64,000 nucleotides of DNA from Gloeobacter kilaueensis JS1 (GCF_000484535.1 NC_022600.1:806001-870000); one strand, 5' to 3'. Positions 8,648 through 16,473 are shown, counted from the stretch's first letter. Notes: generated by a model not told the origin, from the letters alone. A program made the numbers and translations.

Positions 8648-11377
8648 ATGCAATCGCAAGACTCAAGTTCAAAATCTCGCCGTTCCGGCCCCAGTGCCCC
8701 GTGCCCGATTTGCGGCGATGTCGAGCCTCGTGGGCGTTGTTTATTCTCTGACTCAGGCTCTGTTACTTGCATACACGGCGAGCAGTATCGGACCTCGCCG
8801 CCCTCCGGCTGGCGCTACGTGAAGCCTGCTCGGAGGTCGATGGGAAGCGTCTTCACACTCACAGCGACAAAGCCCCAACCTGTGGTGATCAGACCAAAAA
8901 TCACGGGCGGAGAACATGTAACTACACGCATCATCCCAAAAATCATGGGCGGAGAGCATGTAGTTACACCCATCGGCCCGATCACACATGGTTCAGAACC
9001 TGCCGATGCCCAGGTTCGTGTCATCGAGAGCTACGTCTACTGCGACGCAGACGGGGCACCGTTGTACCGCATCCAGCGGACACAGCCGAAAGGTTTTTAT
9101 CAGGACAAGTATGACAATATTTTGTCCTCCTGGGTCAGCGGAGCCGGTGTGATGCGTGGCGTCCGACGAGTGCCTTACCGGTTGCCGGAGCTGATCGCCG
9201 CCGATCTGATCGTCGTGGTCGAGGGCGAGCGAGACGCTGAGCGCGCTTTCTCGTCCAGCTTGACCGAGCTACTGGCGGAGCAGACTGGTCTGAAAGTCGC
9301 TGCTACCACCAACGCCCAGGGGGCCGAGAAGTGGGAAGTTGGCTGGGGCAAACAGTACTTCGGCGGCAAAAAGATCGTCGTCCTGCCAGATAACGACGAG
9401 CCGGGCCAGCAACACGCCCGCCAGGTCGCCGCCGATCTCACCGGTCACGCTCAGGTGGTCGTCGTGCTCAACCTGCCTGGCCTGCCGCCGAAGGGCGACC
9501 TATCCGACTGGCTCGATTCTGGCCGGACGGTCGAGCAGGCTGCTCGACTGATTATCGAGGCGCTTGAACAGCCCGAGCAGTGTGCCCTCCAGCCGATCGC
9601 TCCGCCTGCTCCAGCAGCCAGCCAGCCGAGAGACGACCAGCCCCGGCGTACTCAATCGCAGGCTTTGGTCGAGCTGGCGATCGAAGGTGCCGAGTTTTTC
9701 CACGACGATGTGGGCAGCGCCTGGGCAGACGTTCAAAACGACGGGCACCGGGAAACCTGGCCGCTTCGCTCCGGCGGCTTCCGCGACTGGCTTGCCCGCG
9801 CCTTCTATCAGATCGAGGGCAAATCGCCCGGCGGTCAAGCCCAGGCCGACGCGCTAGCCGTGCTTCAAGGTCTTGCCCGCTTCGACGGCCCCGAGCGCTC
9901 GGTCTTCGTCCGGATCGCTCATTTCGGTGGCAAAATCTACCTCGACCTGGCCGATCAGCAGTGGCGCGCTGTCGAAATCGACGCCACCGGCTGGCGTGTC
10001 GTCGCTGAGCCGCCTGTACGCTTCCGCCGCTCGCGGGCCGCTCTTCCCCTGCCAGAGCCTGTGACCGGCGGCAATCTGAGCGAGCTGCGCCGGTTTTTGA
10101 ACGTCGGTGACAGCGACTGGCCGAAGTTGGTCGCATGGCTCGTTGGGGCCTTCGGCGATTTTCCGTATCCGATCCTGACTTTGACCGGCGAACAGGGCAC
10201 GGGCAAGACAACCACTGCCCGGTTGATTCGTTCCCTCACGGACCCGGCCCGCGCCAGCGCCAGATCAGCCCCACGAGACGAGCGCGACCTCGCCGTTTGT
10301 GCGACAAACGCCTGGATCGCCAGCTTCGATAACCTTTCATCCATCCCGGATTGGCTGAGCGATGCGCTCTGTCGTCTGTCAACCGGTGGCGGCTTTTCGA
10401 CCCGGCAGCTTTTCACCGATGCCGAAGAACAAATTTTTGATTTCAGGCGGCCAGCGATTCTCACTGCGATAGGCGATCTGGCTAGCAGGGGCGACTTGCT
10501 CGATCGGACCTTGACCGTCCGCTTGCAGTCGGTCTCCGATGAAAAGCGGCGCGAGGAAACGACCCTCTGGAGCGACTTCGAGGCTGCCCGTCCGAAGCTG
10601 CTCGGGGCGCTACTCGACGCCGTGAGTACCGCTCTACGGAACCGGAACAGCGTTCACCTACTCAAGAAGCCCCGGATGGCCGATTTTGCGGTCTGGGCGG
10701 TTGCCGCTGAATTGGCCCTGGGCGTACCCTCCGGCTCGGTAATCGCTGCACTCTTCGAGGCCCGCGACGAAGCGACCGCTCAAGCCCTCGAAGCCAGTCC
10801 GATCGCCGCCGCCGTTCAGCGTCTGATGGCGGAGCACACTAGCTGGAGCGGAACCGCCTCCGAACTGATGACAGCGCTGTTGACGGCCAGTGGCCTCGAA
10901 GGTAACAAGCCGCCCCGGTCGTGGCCACAAAATCCGAGCTACTTAGGTCGCGAACTGCGCCGGGCTGCCCCGGCACTCAGAAGCGCAGCAGGGATTGAAG
11001 TCGAAGAGCGGCGGATCGGAAAAAAAGGAGCGCGGCAAATCTTCTTAGATAGAAAAGGAAATCTGCCGTCAGTGCCGTCAGTGCTGTCAGCCGAAAAACC
11101 AGAACCCTCACCACAGGAGGACTCTGACGATTCTGGCCGGCTGACAGCAAGTGCCCAGGCTGACAGCAAAACGCGCTTGGCTGACAGCAAAACGTCTCAG
11201 GCTGACAGTAGCCCTCAAAGTGCTGTCAGCCGTCCTGGGAGCCCAGAAAGCTTGCCACGGAAGGATTTTAGTGTCCCGGCTGACAGCACTGACAGCACTG
11301 ACGGCAAAATTTCTCCTTTTTCTGAGGGCGACGACGAAGACGACGAATTCTCAGAACTCTTCAGGGGGGTGCTCTGA
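8648..11377 (+). CDS. Primase-helicase (TOPRIM plus P-loop) replication protein
   Basis: A 909-residue protein. An N-terminal zinc cluster (Cys19, Cys22, Cys31, Cys41 region) is followed by a TOPRIM-like fold near 185-290, with VVEGERDAE and VLPDNDEPG supplying the acidic metal ligands. A later ATPase domain has Walker A GEQGTGKTTTARL near 514. Such proteins prime and unwind DNA for plasmids and satellites. Residues 83-110 contain a tandem 14-residue repeat (PKI-x-GGEHV). The last 110 residues are a Ser/Asp-rich disordered tail whose DNA carries the iteron array. The next gene overlaps by one base (TGATG). Confidence 0.85.
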   Translation: MQSQDSSSKSRRSGPSAPCPICGDVEPRGRCLFSDSGSVTCIHGEQYRTSPPSGWRYVKPARRSMGSVFTLTATKPQPVVIRPKITGGEHVTTRIIPKIMGGEHVVTPIGPITHGSEPADAQVRVIESYVYCDADGAPLYRIQRTQPKGFYQDKYDNILSSWVSGAGVMRGVRRVPYRLPELIAADLIVVVEGERDAERAFSSSLTELLAEQTGLKVAATTNAQGAEKWEVGWGKQYFGGKKIVVLPDNDEPGQQHARQVAADLTGHAQVVVVLNLPGLPPKGDLSDWLDSGRTVEQAARLIIEALEQPEQCALQPIAPPAPAASQPRDDQPRRTQSQALVELAIEGAEFFHDDVGSAWADVQNDGHRETWPLRSGGFRDWLARAFYQIEGKSPGGQAQADALAVLQGLARFDGPERSVFVRIAHFGGKIYLDLADQQWRAVEIDATGWRVVAEPPVRFRRSRAALPLPEPVTGGNLSELRRFLNVGDSDWPKLVAWLVGAFGDFPYPILTLTGEQGTGKTTTARLIRSLTDPARASARSAPRDERDLAVCATNAWIASFDNLSSIPDWLSDALCRLSTGGGFSTRQLFTDAEEQIFDFRRPAILTAIGDLASRGDLLDRTLTVRLQSVSDEKRREETTLWSDFEAARPKLLGALLDAVSTALRNRNSVHLLKKPRMADFAVWAVAAELALGVPSGSVIAALFEARDEATAQALEASPIAAAVQRLMAEHTSWSGTASELMTALLTASGLEGNKPPRSWPQNPSYLGRELRRAAPALRSAAGIEVEERRIGKKGARQIFLDRKGNLPSVPSVLSAEKPEPSPQEDSDDSGRLTASAQADSKTRLADSKTSQADSSPQSAVSRPGSPESLPRKDFSVPADSTDSTDGKISPFSEGDDEDDEFSELFRGVL
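8894..8977 (+). repeat. Tandem 42-bp direct repeat inside the primase gene
   Basis: Two adjacent 42-bp copies (8894-8935 and 8936-8977) with a handful of differences encode a 14-residue protein repeat. Within them TGTAACTACA (8917-8926) and TGTAGTTACA (8959-8968) are exact reverse complements of each other. Confidence 0.7.
11064..11306. repeat. Iteron array, candidate replication origin
   Basis: Eleven copies of CTGACRGCA or its complement lie within 243 bp. Three are tandem and inverted (11064-11090). Four are direct at 11141, 11160, 11181 and 11202, spaced 19-21 bp (the last reads CTGACAGTA). One is inverted at 11221, and three are tandem and direct (11280-11306). An A-rich stretch (about 11020-11060) precedes the array. 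Because both orientations occur in different reading frames, the repetition is at DNA level and not a by-product of a protein repeat. This resembles Rep-binding iterons. Confidence 0.75.
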
Positions 11378-11625
11378 TGAAGCGCGCCGACATTGTTGCT
11401 CTATGTCGAGAGCATGGCTGGTCGCCTGCAGACGTAGGCAAAATGGCCGACCTACTCGAACTGCCGCCGCCGGAAGAACGCACCCCAGAACATCGAGCGC
11501 TCCTTGCCCGTCGAATTTGCGAAGATCCGCACATTGCCCGCGTGCGCTTGCACTGGGAGCGCCTTTATCGAGAGCGCACGGGTTGCGACTGGCCTGGTAC
11601 CCACCAGCAGGAGACGGCGACGTGA
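11377..11625 (+). CDS. Small protein of unknown function
   Basis: An 82-residue protein beginning in the stop codon of the primase gene (TGATG), which implies translational coupling. The N-terminus (MKRADIVALCREHGWSPADV) may form a small helical DNA-binding fold; the rest is charged and helical with two Trp. No family recognised. Confidence 0.55.
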   Translation: MKRADIVALCREHGWSPADVGKMADLLELPPPEERTPEHRALLARRICEDPHIARVRLHWERLYRERTGCDWPGTHQQETAT

Positions 11626-11894
11626 CGACGTGCAACCATCTCGAAGCCGCAACCGGCGGGGCGAGCACAAGCCATGAACCCAACTCCCAACTATTTCCCA
11701 CAAAAAAGAGTCTCATATTTTTCGAGCGCGCCGCCCTTCACCCACGAAGCCAACGAGGGGGGGGCCGTTCTGTGGCCCTCGATCGCGTGGAGTCAAAAAT
11801 TTTTGCGAGGTCGGTTTTTTCGTTTCTGGGCCAAAAAGGCCAGCGCACCGGCGGGGCCGGACTGCCCGCGATGATCAACACATGCAGGAGGTAA
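11622..11894 (+). CDS. Small basic protein of unknown function
   Basis: A 90-residue frame from GTG 11622, overlapping the previous stop in GTGA. It is Ser/Arg/Gly-rich with no recognisable domain and ends GLPAMINTCRR. The coupled start and the SD for the next gene at its 3' end favour a real gene, but composition is unusual and coding is not certain. Confidence 0.38.
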   Translation: MTTCNHLEAATGGASTSHEPNSQLFPTKKSLIFFERAALHPRSQRGGGRSVALDRVESKIFARSVFSFLGQKGQRTGGAGLPAMINTCRR

Positions 11895-11896
11895 CG

Positions 11897-12097
11897 ATGA
11901 CCTTGAGCACCGACGATCGCCGATGGCTTGCAGAACGCCTGCAGCGTCAGGCGCGATCAGCGGGCACCCTCTCCAAACGCCTTGCTCGATCTGGCCAGCC
12001 CGACGCCGCCCGCGAGAGCCGCGAGCTGTCCGTCCGGTTGCTGCGTTGTGCAACTGCTCTGGTGAGTGAGGCGGAGGCAAAAATCTGTGGGATTTGA
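11897..12097 (+). CDS. Small helical protein of unknown function
   Basis: A 66-residue, Arg-rich helical protein (DDRRWLAERLQRQARSAG...). ATG 11897 follows AGGAGGTAACG, one of the best ribosome sites in the element. No known family. Confidence 0.5.
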   Translation: MTLSTDDRRWLAERLQRQARSAGTLSKRLARSGQPDAARESRELSVRLLRCATALVSEAEAKICGI

Positions 12098-12422
12098 GAC
12101 TGGTTTCTCGGTTAAGCCAAGGACACAACCGCCCGCGCCCACCCCGGCTACTGCTCTGCGCGAGTACGTCCCACCGCCACCGCCACCGCCACCCCCGTTG
12201 CAGCCCTCCGACTACCATCGGACACGCCTGCTGTTGCTGCCCGCTGACGAGCGCTTGGACGCGATGCCGCCCGATCAGCTTGAGCAGGTCTGGCTCAAGT
12301 TTTGTCGTGATCCGCGTTATGCGACAGCCGAGTACCCCGGTCCTGCCGCCTTCGAGCAGGCCATGCGTAGATTGCTTGAGGACGCGATTTCAGACGAAAC
12401 ATCAATTGCGGAGGACGATTAG
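12087..12422 (+). CDS. Protein of unknown function with polyproline stretch
   Basis: A frame of about 111 residues from GTG 12087 (an in-frame GTG at 12066 is possible) with GGAGG 9 nt upstream. It has a Pro/Thr-rich N-terminal half with nine consecutive prolines. A folded C-terminal half follows (LLLLPADERLDAMPPDQLEQ, then FEQAMRRLLED). It overlaps the preceding gene by 11 bp and is followed 2 bp later by the next ATG. No family recognised. Confidence 0.5.
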   Translation: MGFETGFSVKPRTQPPAPTPATALREYVPPPPPPPPPLQPSDYHRTRLLLLPADERLDAMPPDQLEQVWLKFCRDPRYATAEYPGPAAFEQAMRRLLEDAISDETSIAEDD

Positions 12423-12424
12423 CA

Positions 12425-12949
12425 ATGGCTCTACCCTACGATACTTATACGTACAAATTTATATGGAACGGAGACCGTCCGACCGCGCTGCCCGGTGGAC
12501 TCGGCGCTCGCGGAGACGCTGTTTTGAAACCGGGCTCGAACAGCTTTTCAGGAGCCGACTGGGGTATCCTCCGCAGACACGCCGCTGTGTTGACTTTTCT
12601 CTTCAATGGTTCGCTGGTGCCCGACCCTGCCAATCAGCCGGACGATCCGAGCTGGTGGCCAGCCACGGCAACAAGTCCGGTCTATTTTGTCACCTTCAAT
12701 GGCAAAAATTCACACACGTTTCCAATTGATTTCTTCCCGATTTTCAAGAATTTCACAACGCGGCAGCGGCTTACCTTTGCGCCGGGCGAAACAAAGCAGT
12801 TGCTTTTTGACACCCTCTTCGCTCTCAAAAACGATCCGACCGCAGTCGGCATGTTTACCTCTGGAAGCCTTGTCCTCGCCCCGTCTCCGGCCTATCCTCC
12901 CCCAGGACAGACAACCCCGACCGGGCCATTTTACGTGCCCTCAAACTAA
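12425..12949 (+). CDS. Protein of unknown function, beta-rich
   Basis: A 174-residue protein rich in aromatic residues, Gly and Pro (YDTYTYKFIWNGDRP, then FFPIFKNFTTRQRLTFAPGE). It appears beta-stranded with no signal peptide or membrane segment. GGAGG precedes ATG 12425. The pattern could suit a virion-associated or structural protein, but nothing identifies it. Confidence 0.5.
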   Translation: MALPYDTYTYKFIWNGDRPTALPGGLGARGDAVLKPGSNSFSGADWGILRRHAAVLTFLFNGSLVPDPANQPDDPSWWPATATSPVYFVTFNGKNSHTFPIDFFPIFKNFTTRQRLTFAPGETKQLLFDTLFALKNDPTAVGMFTSGSLVLAPSPAYPPPGQTTPTGPFYVPSN

Positions 12950-12966
12950 CTGCAAGGAGCTAAAAA

Positions 12967-13350
12967 GTGAGCAATCAACTAACTTCAGCCGAAGTCGAAC
13001 GTCTGAGGCTCCTCCTGAAAATCTTCGAGACTCGCATCGATGAGCGCATCGTCATCGAGGAGAACCGGCAATCTACGCTCAGCTTCAAAGCGAGCAAACC
13101 GGCACCAGTAGAAGGCCCGGTGGGCGTTCCAGCCCACTTGATCGGTGCCGGTTGCAAACTGCGGCTCAGCGCAGAGGCCATAGAGCAACTTGGCCAAGGA
13201 CCGTGGTACGCCGCCACTGTCGTCGATACAAGTTCTGGACGCCTTCAAGTCTGCAGAAGTGCAGCGTCGGAGGTGGTGGACATCCCCGCGAGCTGGGTTC
13301 TCGCCGCCTACGAGTTCGATCCGGAAGGCAGTTTTGTGCCGAAAGTTTAA
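12967..13350 (+). CDS. Protein of unknown function
   Basis: A 127-residue protein starting at GTG 12967 with AAGGAG 7 nt upstream. It has an N-terminal helix pair (SAEVERLRLLLKIFETRIDE) and a C-terminal part of short strands (CKLRLSAEAIEQLGQGPWYA) that could be a small barrel. No family recognised. Confidence 0.5.
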   Translation: MSNQLTSAEVERLRLLLKIFETRIDERIVIEENRQSTLSFKASKPAPVEGPVGVPAHLIGAGCKLRLSAEAIEQLGQGPWYAATVVDTSSGRLQVCRSAASEVVDIPASWVLAAYEFDPEGSFVPKV

Positions 13351-13376
13351 GCCTTATCACTGGAGATCATATTGAC

Positions 13377-13823
13377 ATGTCAAACGAATATCGCGAAGAC
13401 GCCGCCACTACCCGCCACCGGGCCGAAATCGAACGCATCAAAGAAGAAAACCGCTTGAGAATAGTCAATGCTTGGCACGAACCCTTTTTTAATCGGGCGC
13501 AGCCGCCTCAGCCGGTCAAAACCGACCCTCCGCCGAAAGTGCAGCGTCATGACAGCGAAGATGCTGACTACTACACCGACGAAGACGAATACCGCGAGGA
13601 CGAGGATTCGCACCGCCGCCAGGCAGAAATCGAAGAACTCAGAGAAGCCAACCGCCAGCGGATGTGCAACGCCTGGCGGCAACCTCTTTCGAGCAGGCAG
13701 CCACCTACGGTCACTCGGATGGACAGCCGAGACGCCGACTGCCCCCCGGCTCTCCGACACTTGCTCAACGTGCCCGGCCATCGTTGGGACGTTGCTACCG
13801 GTCGCCTCGTCTTCGACGGCTGA
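13377..13823 (+). CDS. Element protein with two NRxRxxNAW modules
   Basis: A 148-residue, highly charged protein. Two internal repeats align: residues 14-36 (RHRAEIERIKEENRLRIVNAW) and 80-101 (RRQAEIEELREANRQRMCNAW), separated by an acidic linker rich in Asp, Glu and Tyr. The same module occurs a third time in the small protein at 15533. Each module is an amphipathic helix ending in an invariant Asn/Asp-Ala-Trp. No known family; the repetition suggests a short binding motif. Confidence 0.6.
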   Translation: MSNEYREDAATTRHRAEIERIKEENRLRIVNAWHEPFFNRAQPPQPVKTDPPPKVQRHDSEDADYYTDEDEYREDEDSHRRQAEIEELREANRQRMCNAWRQPLSSRQPPTVTRMDSRDADCPPALRHLLNVPGHRWDVATGRLVFDG

Positions 13824-13904
13824 CAACCCAAAAAGCCTGCGATCGGCCAGATCGGGGGGAACCCTCCCAGAACTTTACAGAAAAAACTTTGGAGCACACC
13901 CCTC

Positions 13905-14582
13905 ATGAACAGCGAGACACCTCAAGACCCGCGCCGGTGCGGGGCAAAGAACGGCCAGGGCCAGCCGTGCCGGAACTATCCGGTCCCCGGAGCGCGCCGG
14001 TGCAAATTTCACGGCGGGGCCAGCCTGGCAGGGCCGTCGCACCCCTCCTTCAAACACGGGCGGTACTCCAAGTTTTTGCCGGAGCGGCTGCGGGACCGCA
14101 TGGCCGCCGCAATGGCAGATCCGGATCTGCTCAACTTGAGCGCCGAGGTCGCCCTCATCGACGTGAGGGTACAGGAGTTGCTGGAAAAGCTCGACACCGG
14201 TGAAGCCCCCCGGCTCTGGTCGGAGCTGGGGACCATCACCGATCGGCTAGAGCGGGCGGAGCGGGCGCGGGATGCGCAAGCCTTCGCAAAGCTGCTCGAT
14301 GAGCTGGTCGAGACGATCCGCCGGGGCAGCGCTGCTGCTGCCGCCTGGTCGGAAGTGGCCAACTTGCTCGATCGCCGCCGGAAGATCGTGGATGCGGAAG
14401 GCAAGCGCCAGGCGCGCATGAAAGCGTTCGTCAAAGTTGATGAAGCGATGGCGGTGATCGCGGTGGTCGCCGATTCAGTCAACCGCCACGTCATAGACCC
14501 GGTCGCCCGCCGGGCAATCTCAGAAGATCTGGCTGCCGTCGTCAACCGGCCTGCCGCTGCTGAAAGCGATGATGAAGGTTGA
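13905..14582 (+). CDS. Cys/His-cluster protein, terminase-small-subunit-like (tentative)
   Basis: A 225-residue protein. Residues 12-36 form a zinc-type cluster (Cys12, Cys22, Cys33, His36 in CGAKNGQGQPC...RRCKFHGG). A KHGRYSKFLPERL segment follows, then long helices. I recall proteins with the CGAK...HGG...HGRYS pattern in phage genomes beside terminase genes, where they are annotated as small-subunit-like. That makes it the only packaging-type candidate in the element. The identity needs a profile search; without it the name stays tentative. Confidence 0.5.
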   Translation: MNSETPQDPRRCGAKNGQGQPCRNYPVPGARRCKFHGGASLAGPSHPSFKHGRYSKFLPERLRDRMAAAMADPDLLNLSAEVALIDVRVQELLEKLDTGEAPRLWSELGTITDRLERAERARDAQAFAKLLDELVETIRRGSAAAAAWSEVANLLDRRRKIVDAEGKRQARMKAFVKVDEAMAVIAVVADSVNRHVIDPVARRAISEDLAAVVNRPAAAESDDEG

Positions 14583-14597
14583 TAAAGGGTGACACCT

Positions 14598-14633
14598 GCG
14601 CCTGTTCAATGTTGCTTCGAGCAGGCGCTTTTT
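14598..14633 (+). terminator. Rho-independent terminator
   Basis: GCGCCTG (14598-14604) pairs with CAGGCGC (14622-14628) and is followed by five T. It closes the long run of plus-strand genes that begins with the primase. Confidence 0.75.
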
Positions 14634-14769
14634 CTAATCAGTGAAACTACAGTTTGTGAAAATAAAACTATATCTTTGAAAAGCTAAAGTGCAATTGTGG
14701 TAGGCTTTTTAGCTCATCATGTCGTGTTTTCGAGTATTCTAGAGGTGTCTTTGAAAGTGAGTATAATTC

Positions 14770-15171
14770 ATGGAACCTACAGCAGTTGTTCTTGAAGCTT
14801 TGCCGTCTGCTATCGAGCTTTTGACTCTAGCGAATATGGGTGATGCTCGCAAGCTTTTGAGCAGTTTGCCTGGCCCCGGCACCGCCACTATTGTGTCAGA
14901 GCGAACCTCTGAGGACGGCATCGGGCTGCGCCTGACCGAAAACGTGTGGTCTCTCGACTATGGCAACCGGTTACCGGTCGAATCTGTCGCGGCTGCATTG
15001 CTCGTCTTGATCGGCAAAGGAGCGCGCCTGCTGTGGTATCCAAGCCTCGGCACTCTCGAAGAAGGCTGCCTTGGTTACGAGCTGGGCTTTGACTCTGCGG
15101 GGCGCTTTAGTTGGGCGTGCGTCGAGCCCGACGTGGCGGCACGGTGGAACGCGGAGTGGAACGGGCTCTAG
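14770..15171 (+). CDS. Protein of unknown function
   Basis: A 133-residue protein preceded by an AT-rich stretch of about 135 bp, including TATAAT 3 bp before the ATG. It therefore probably has its own promoter. The sequence is mixed alpha/beta (LPSAIELLTLANMGDARKLL, then GKGARLLWYPSLGTLEEGC) with no recognised motif. It precedes the DUF2213 remnant. Confidence 0.5.
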   Translation: MEPTAVVLEALPSAIELLTLANMGDARKLLSSLPGPGTATIVSERTSEDGIGLRLTENVWSLDYGNRLPVESVAAALLVLIGKGARLLWYPSLGTLEEGCLGYELGFDSAGRFSWACVEPDVAARWNAEWNGL

Positions 15172-15249
15172 CCCTCTGCCAGTTTCGGCGGACTGGACCG
15201 GCAGGCTTTGCCTTTAGGATCAGACCGTGATGCCGCAGGAGCCTTTGAG

Positions 15250-15532
15250 TTGAGTACGGTTTACCGAGTCGATCAGGTCCACCTTGCTCCGGAGAAAGGC
15301 TACAGCGAGTCGAATAGCGGCTTTATCAATGTGGCCGCGATCCTGACGCGCACGGGTGTTTTTGAGTACGTCGATCCGCGCACGGGGGAGATCTGCCGGT
15401 TACAGCACCGTCTCGATACTGGAGCGGGGCGTCTACCGGGGCCAGCCGTACACCCACCGCCAGAAGAACATCCGCTACAACCATGTCTGCCTCACCGATA
15501 GCGGCAGGGGCGGGACACAGGTGAGCGTTCTA
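15250..15532 (+). pseudogene. Degraded DUF2213-type phage protein
   Basis: Frame 1 (from TTG 15250) reads STVYRVDQVHL...ILTRTGVFEYVDPRTG, resembling the N-terminus of DUF2213 phage proteins. After about 15395 similarity continues in frame 2 with ERGVYRGQPYTHRQKNIRYN and HVCLTDSGRGG, resembling the family's C-terminal part. The middle of the domain is absent, so an internal deletion with frameshift is inferred. DUF2213 proteins lie in phage head-gene clusters. The family call is from memory. Confidence 0.5.
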
Positions 15533-15727
15533 ATGGACTCGTCAGACTTCGATCGGCGTGCAGCAATTGAGCGCCTGCGCGAGCAAAACCGCCAGCGGAT
15601 GTGCGACGCCTGGCGGTGGCCTTGGTCCTGCTCTGGGCCTACTATCCTGCTCCCCGAGCAGATCGCCGACCTACTCGCCCTGCAGGCGCTGCAGAACATC
15701 GAGTATCCGCTGATTCTCTGTCTGTAG
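15533..15727 (+). CDS. Small protein with one NRxRMCxAW module
   Basis: A 64-residue protein directly after the DUF2213 remnant and in frame with its second part. Residues 8-28 (RRAAIERLREQNRQRMCDAW) match both modules of the protein at 13377. A hydrophobic C-terminal helix follows (EQIADLLALQALQNIEYPLI). AGGTGAG lies before ATG 15533. It converges on the coiled-coil gene, overlapping it by 57 bp, which weakens the call a little. Confidence 0.5.
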   Translation: MDSSDFDRRAAIERLREQNRQRMCDAWRWPWSCSGPTILLPEQIADLLALQALQNIEYPLILCL

Positions 15728-16051
15728 TCCCCGGATCTCCGACTGCATTGCATCCATGCGCTGGAAAGTGGCGAGGGCAATCCGGCTTACCTGCTCGACC
15801 ATTCGGGTCAGGTCGCTCACCCGCTCAGAGAGGATACCCACCCGTTCTGTGAGGTCGGTCATCCGCTCAGAAAGAACGTTCACTCGCTCGGTGAGGTCGT
15901 CCATCCGCTGATTCGAGGTGGCCTGGGCTGTTTCAAGACGGGCGATGGCGGCGCTGTTGGCGGCAATCTGCTCGCTGTTGGCTGCCGTGAGGGCTTCGAC
16001 GCGCTCCAGCCGCTCTCTCCAATTCTCAGGCTGGCCGTTGCTACTGGTCAT
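15671..16051 (-). CDS. Coiled-coil protein
   Basis: A 126-residue protein dominated by a long heptad coiled coil. SEQIAANSAAIARLETAQ is followed by repeated LTERV / LSERM heptads and an ILDVLQRLQGE end. Similar short coiled-coil proteins are common in cyanobacteria; their role is unclear. The ATG at 16051 is 3 bp from the stop of the XRE gene and uses GGGAGG inside that gene, so the two form one operon. Confidence 0.65.
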   Translation of the reverse strand: MTSSNGQPENWRERLERVEALTAANSEQIAANSAAIARLETAQATSNQRMDDLTERVNVLSERMTDLTERVGILSERVSDLTRMVEQVSRIALATFQRMDAMQSEIRGLQTENQRILDVLQRLQGE

Positions 16052-16053
16052 CG

Positions 16054-16305
16054 TTATCCTCCCTGGCCCGCATCGTCGGGGATGTATTCGAGCAGATCGC
16101 CGGGCGTGCAATCAAGAGCCTGGCAAAGCGCATTCAATTGCTCACCATCAAGGCGCGGCATCGTATCCGAGGCCCGCAGACGAGATATGGATGTCTCGTG
16201 TAAATCTAGCGCAGAGGCCAGGTCACGGCCCGTAATGCGCTTGCGTGCCATCACTTCGCGGAGTCTCCAGCGGATCACTTTCGGGGCGTCGGTAAGCATG
16301 GCCAT
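16054..16305 (-). CDS. XRE/Cro-CI family repressor
   Basis: An 83-residue one-domain regulator. The helix-turn-helix spans VMARKRITGRDLASALDLHE and TSISRLRASDTMPRLDGEQL, followed by NALCQALDCTPGDLLEY, the typical XRE ending. The start is set at ATG 16305 (MAMLTDAP); upstream frame overlaps the promoter. It reads away from the SWIM operon across a promoter region with repeated GCGCTA sites. It is likely the element's master repressor, controlling both directions. Confidence 0.82.
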   Translation of the reverse strand: MAMLTDAPKVIRWRLREVMARKRITGRDLASALDLHETSISRLRASDTMPRLDGEQLNALCQALDCTPGDLLEYIPDDAGQGG

Positions 16306-16324
16306 GTTCCCATAGACTCCCTTT

Positions 16325-16399
16325 ATTGTAAAACTTTTGGCGCTACGTAGTAAACACTTAGCGCTTAGAGTTGACTTATTTGGCGTCACGCGCTAAAGT
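16325..16399. promoter_or_regulatory. Divergent promoters with GCGCTA operator repeats
   Basis: Plus strand: TTGACT (16371-16376), 17 bp, TAAAGT (16394-16399). Minus strand: TTTACT (16354-16349), 18 bp, TACAAT (16330-16325). Three related sites overlap them: TTGGCGCTA near 16337 between the minus -35 and -10, TTAGCGCTTAG near 16359, and CGCGCTAAAG near 16389 over the plus -10. The geometry fits repression of both transcripts by the XRE protein. Confidence 0.6.
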
Positions 16400-16473
16400 A
16401 ATAGATAGTTAAAGAGAGCGGCTTTGAGTTTGGCGACCGGGCCGCTCTCCAACCCCAGAAAGGAGTTCACACC

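Noticed and set aside
9552-10211. 219-codon frame opposite the primase
   Set aside because: Arg/Gly/Ser-rich shadow of the TOPRIM-ATPase coding strand, without start signals.
11281-11306. Ser-Thr-Asp repeats of the primase tail as a purely protein-level repeat
   Set aside because: Inverted copies of the same 9-mer in other positions encode different residues, so a protein explanation does not cover the pattern.
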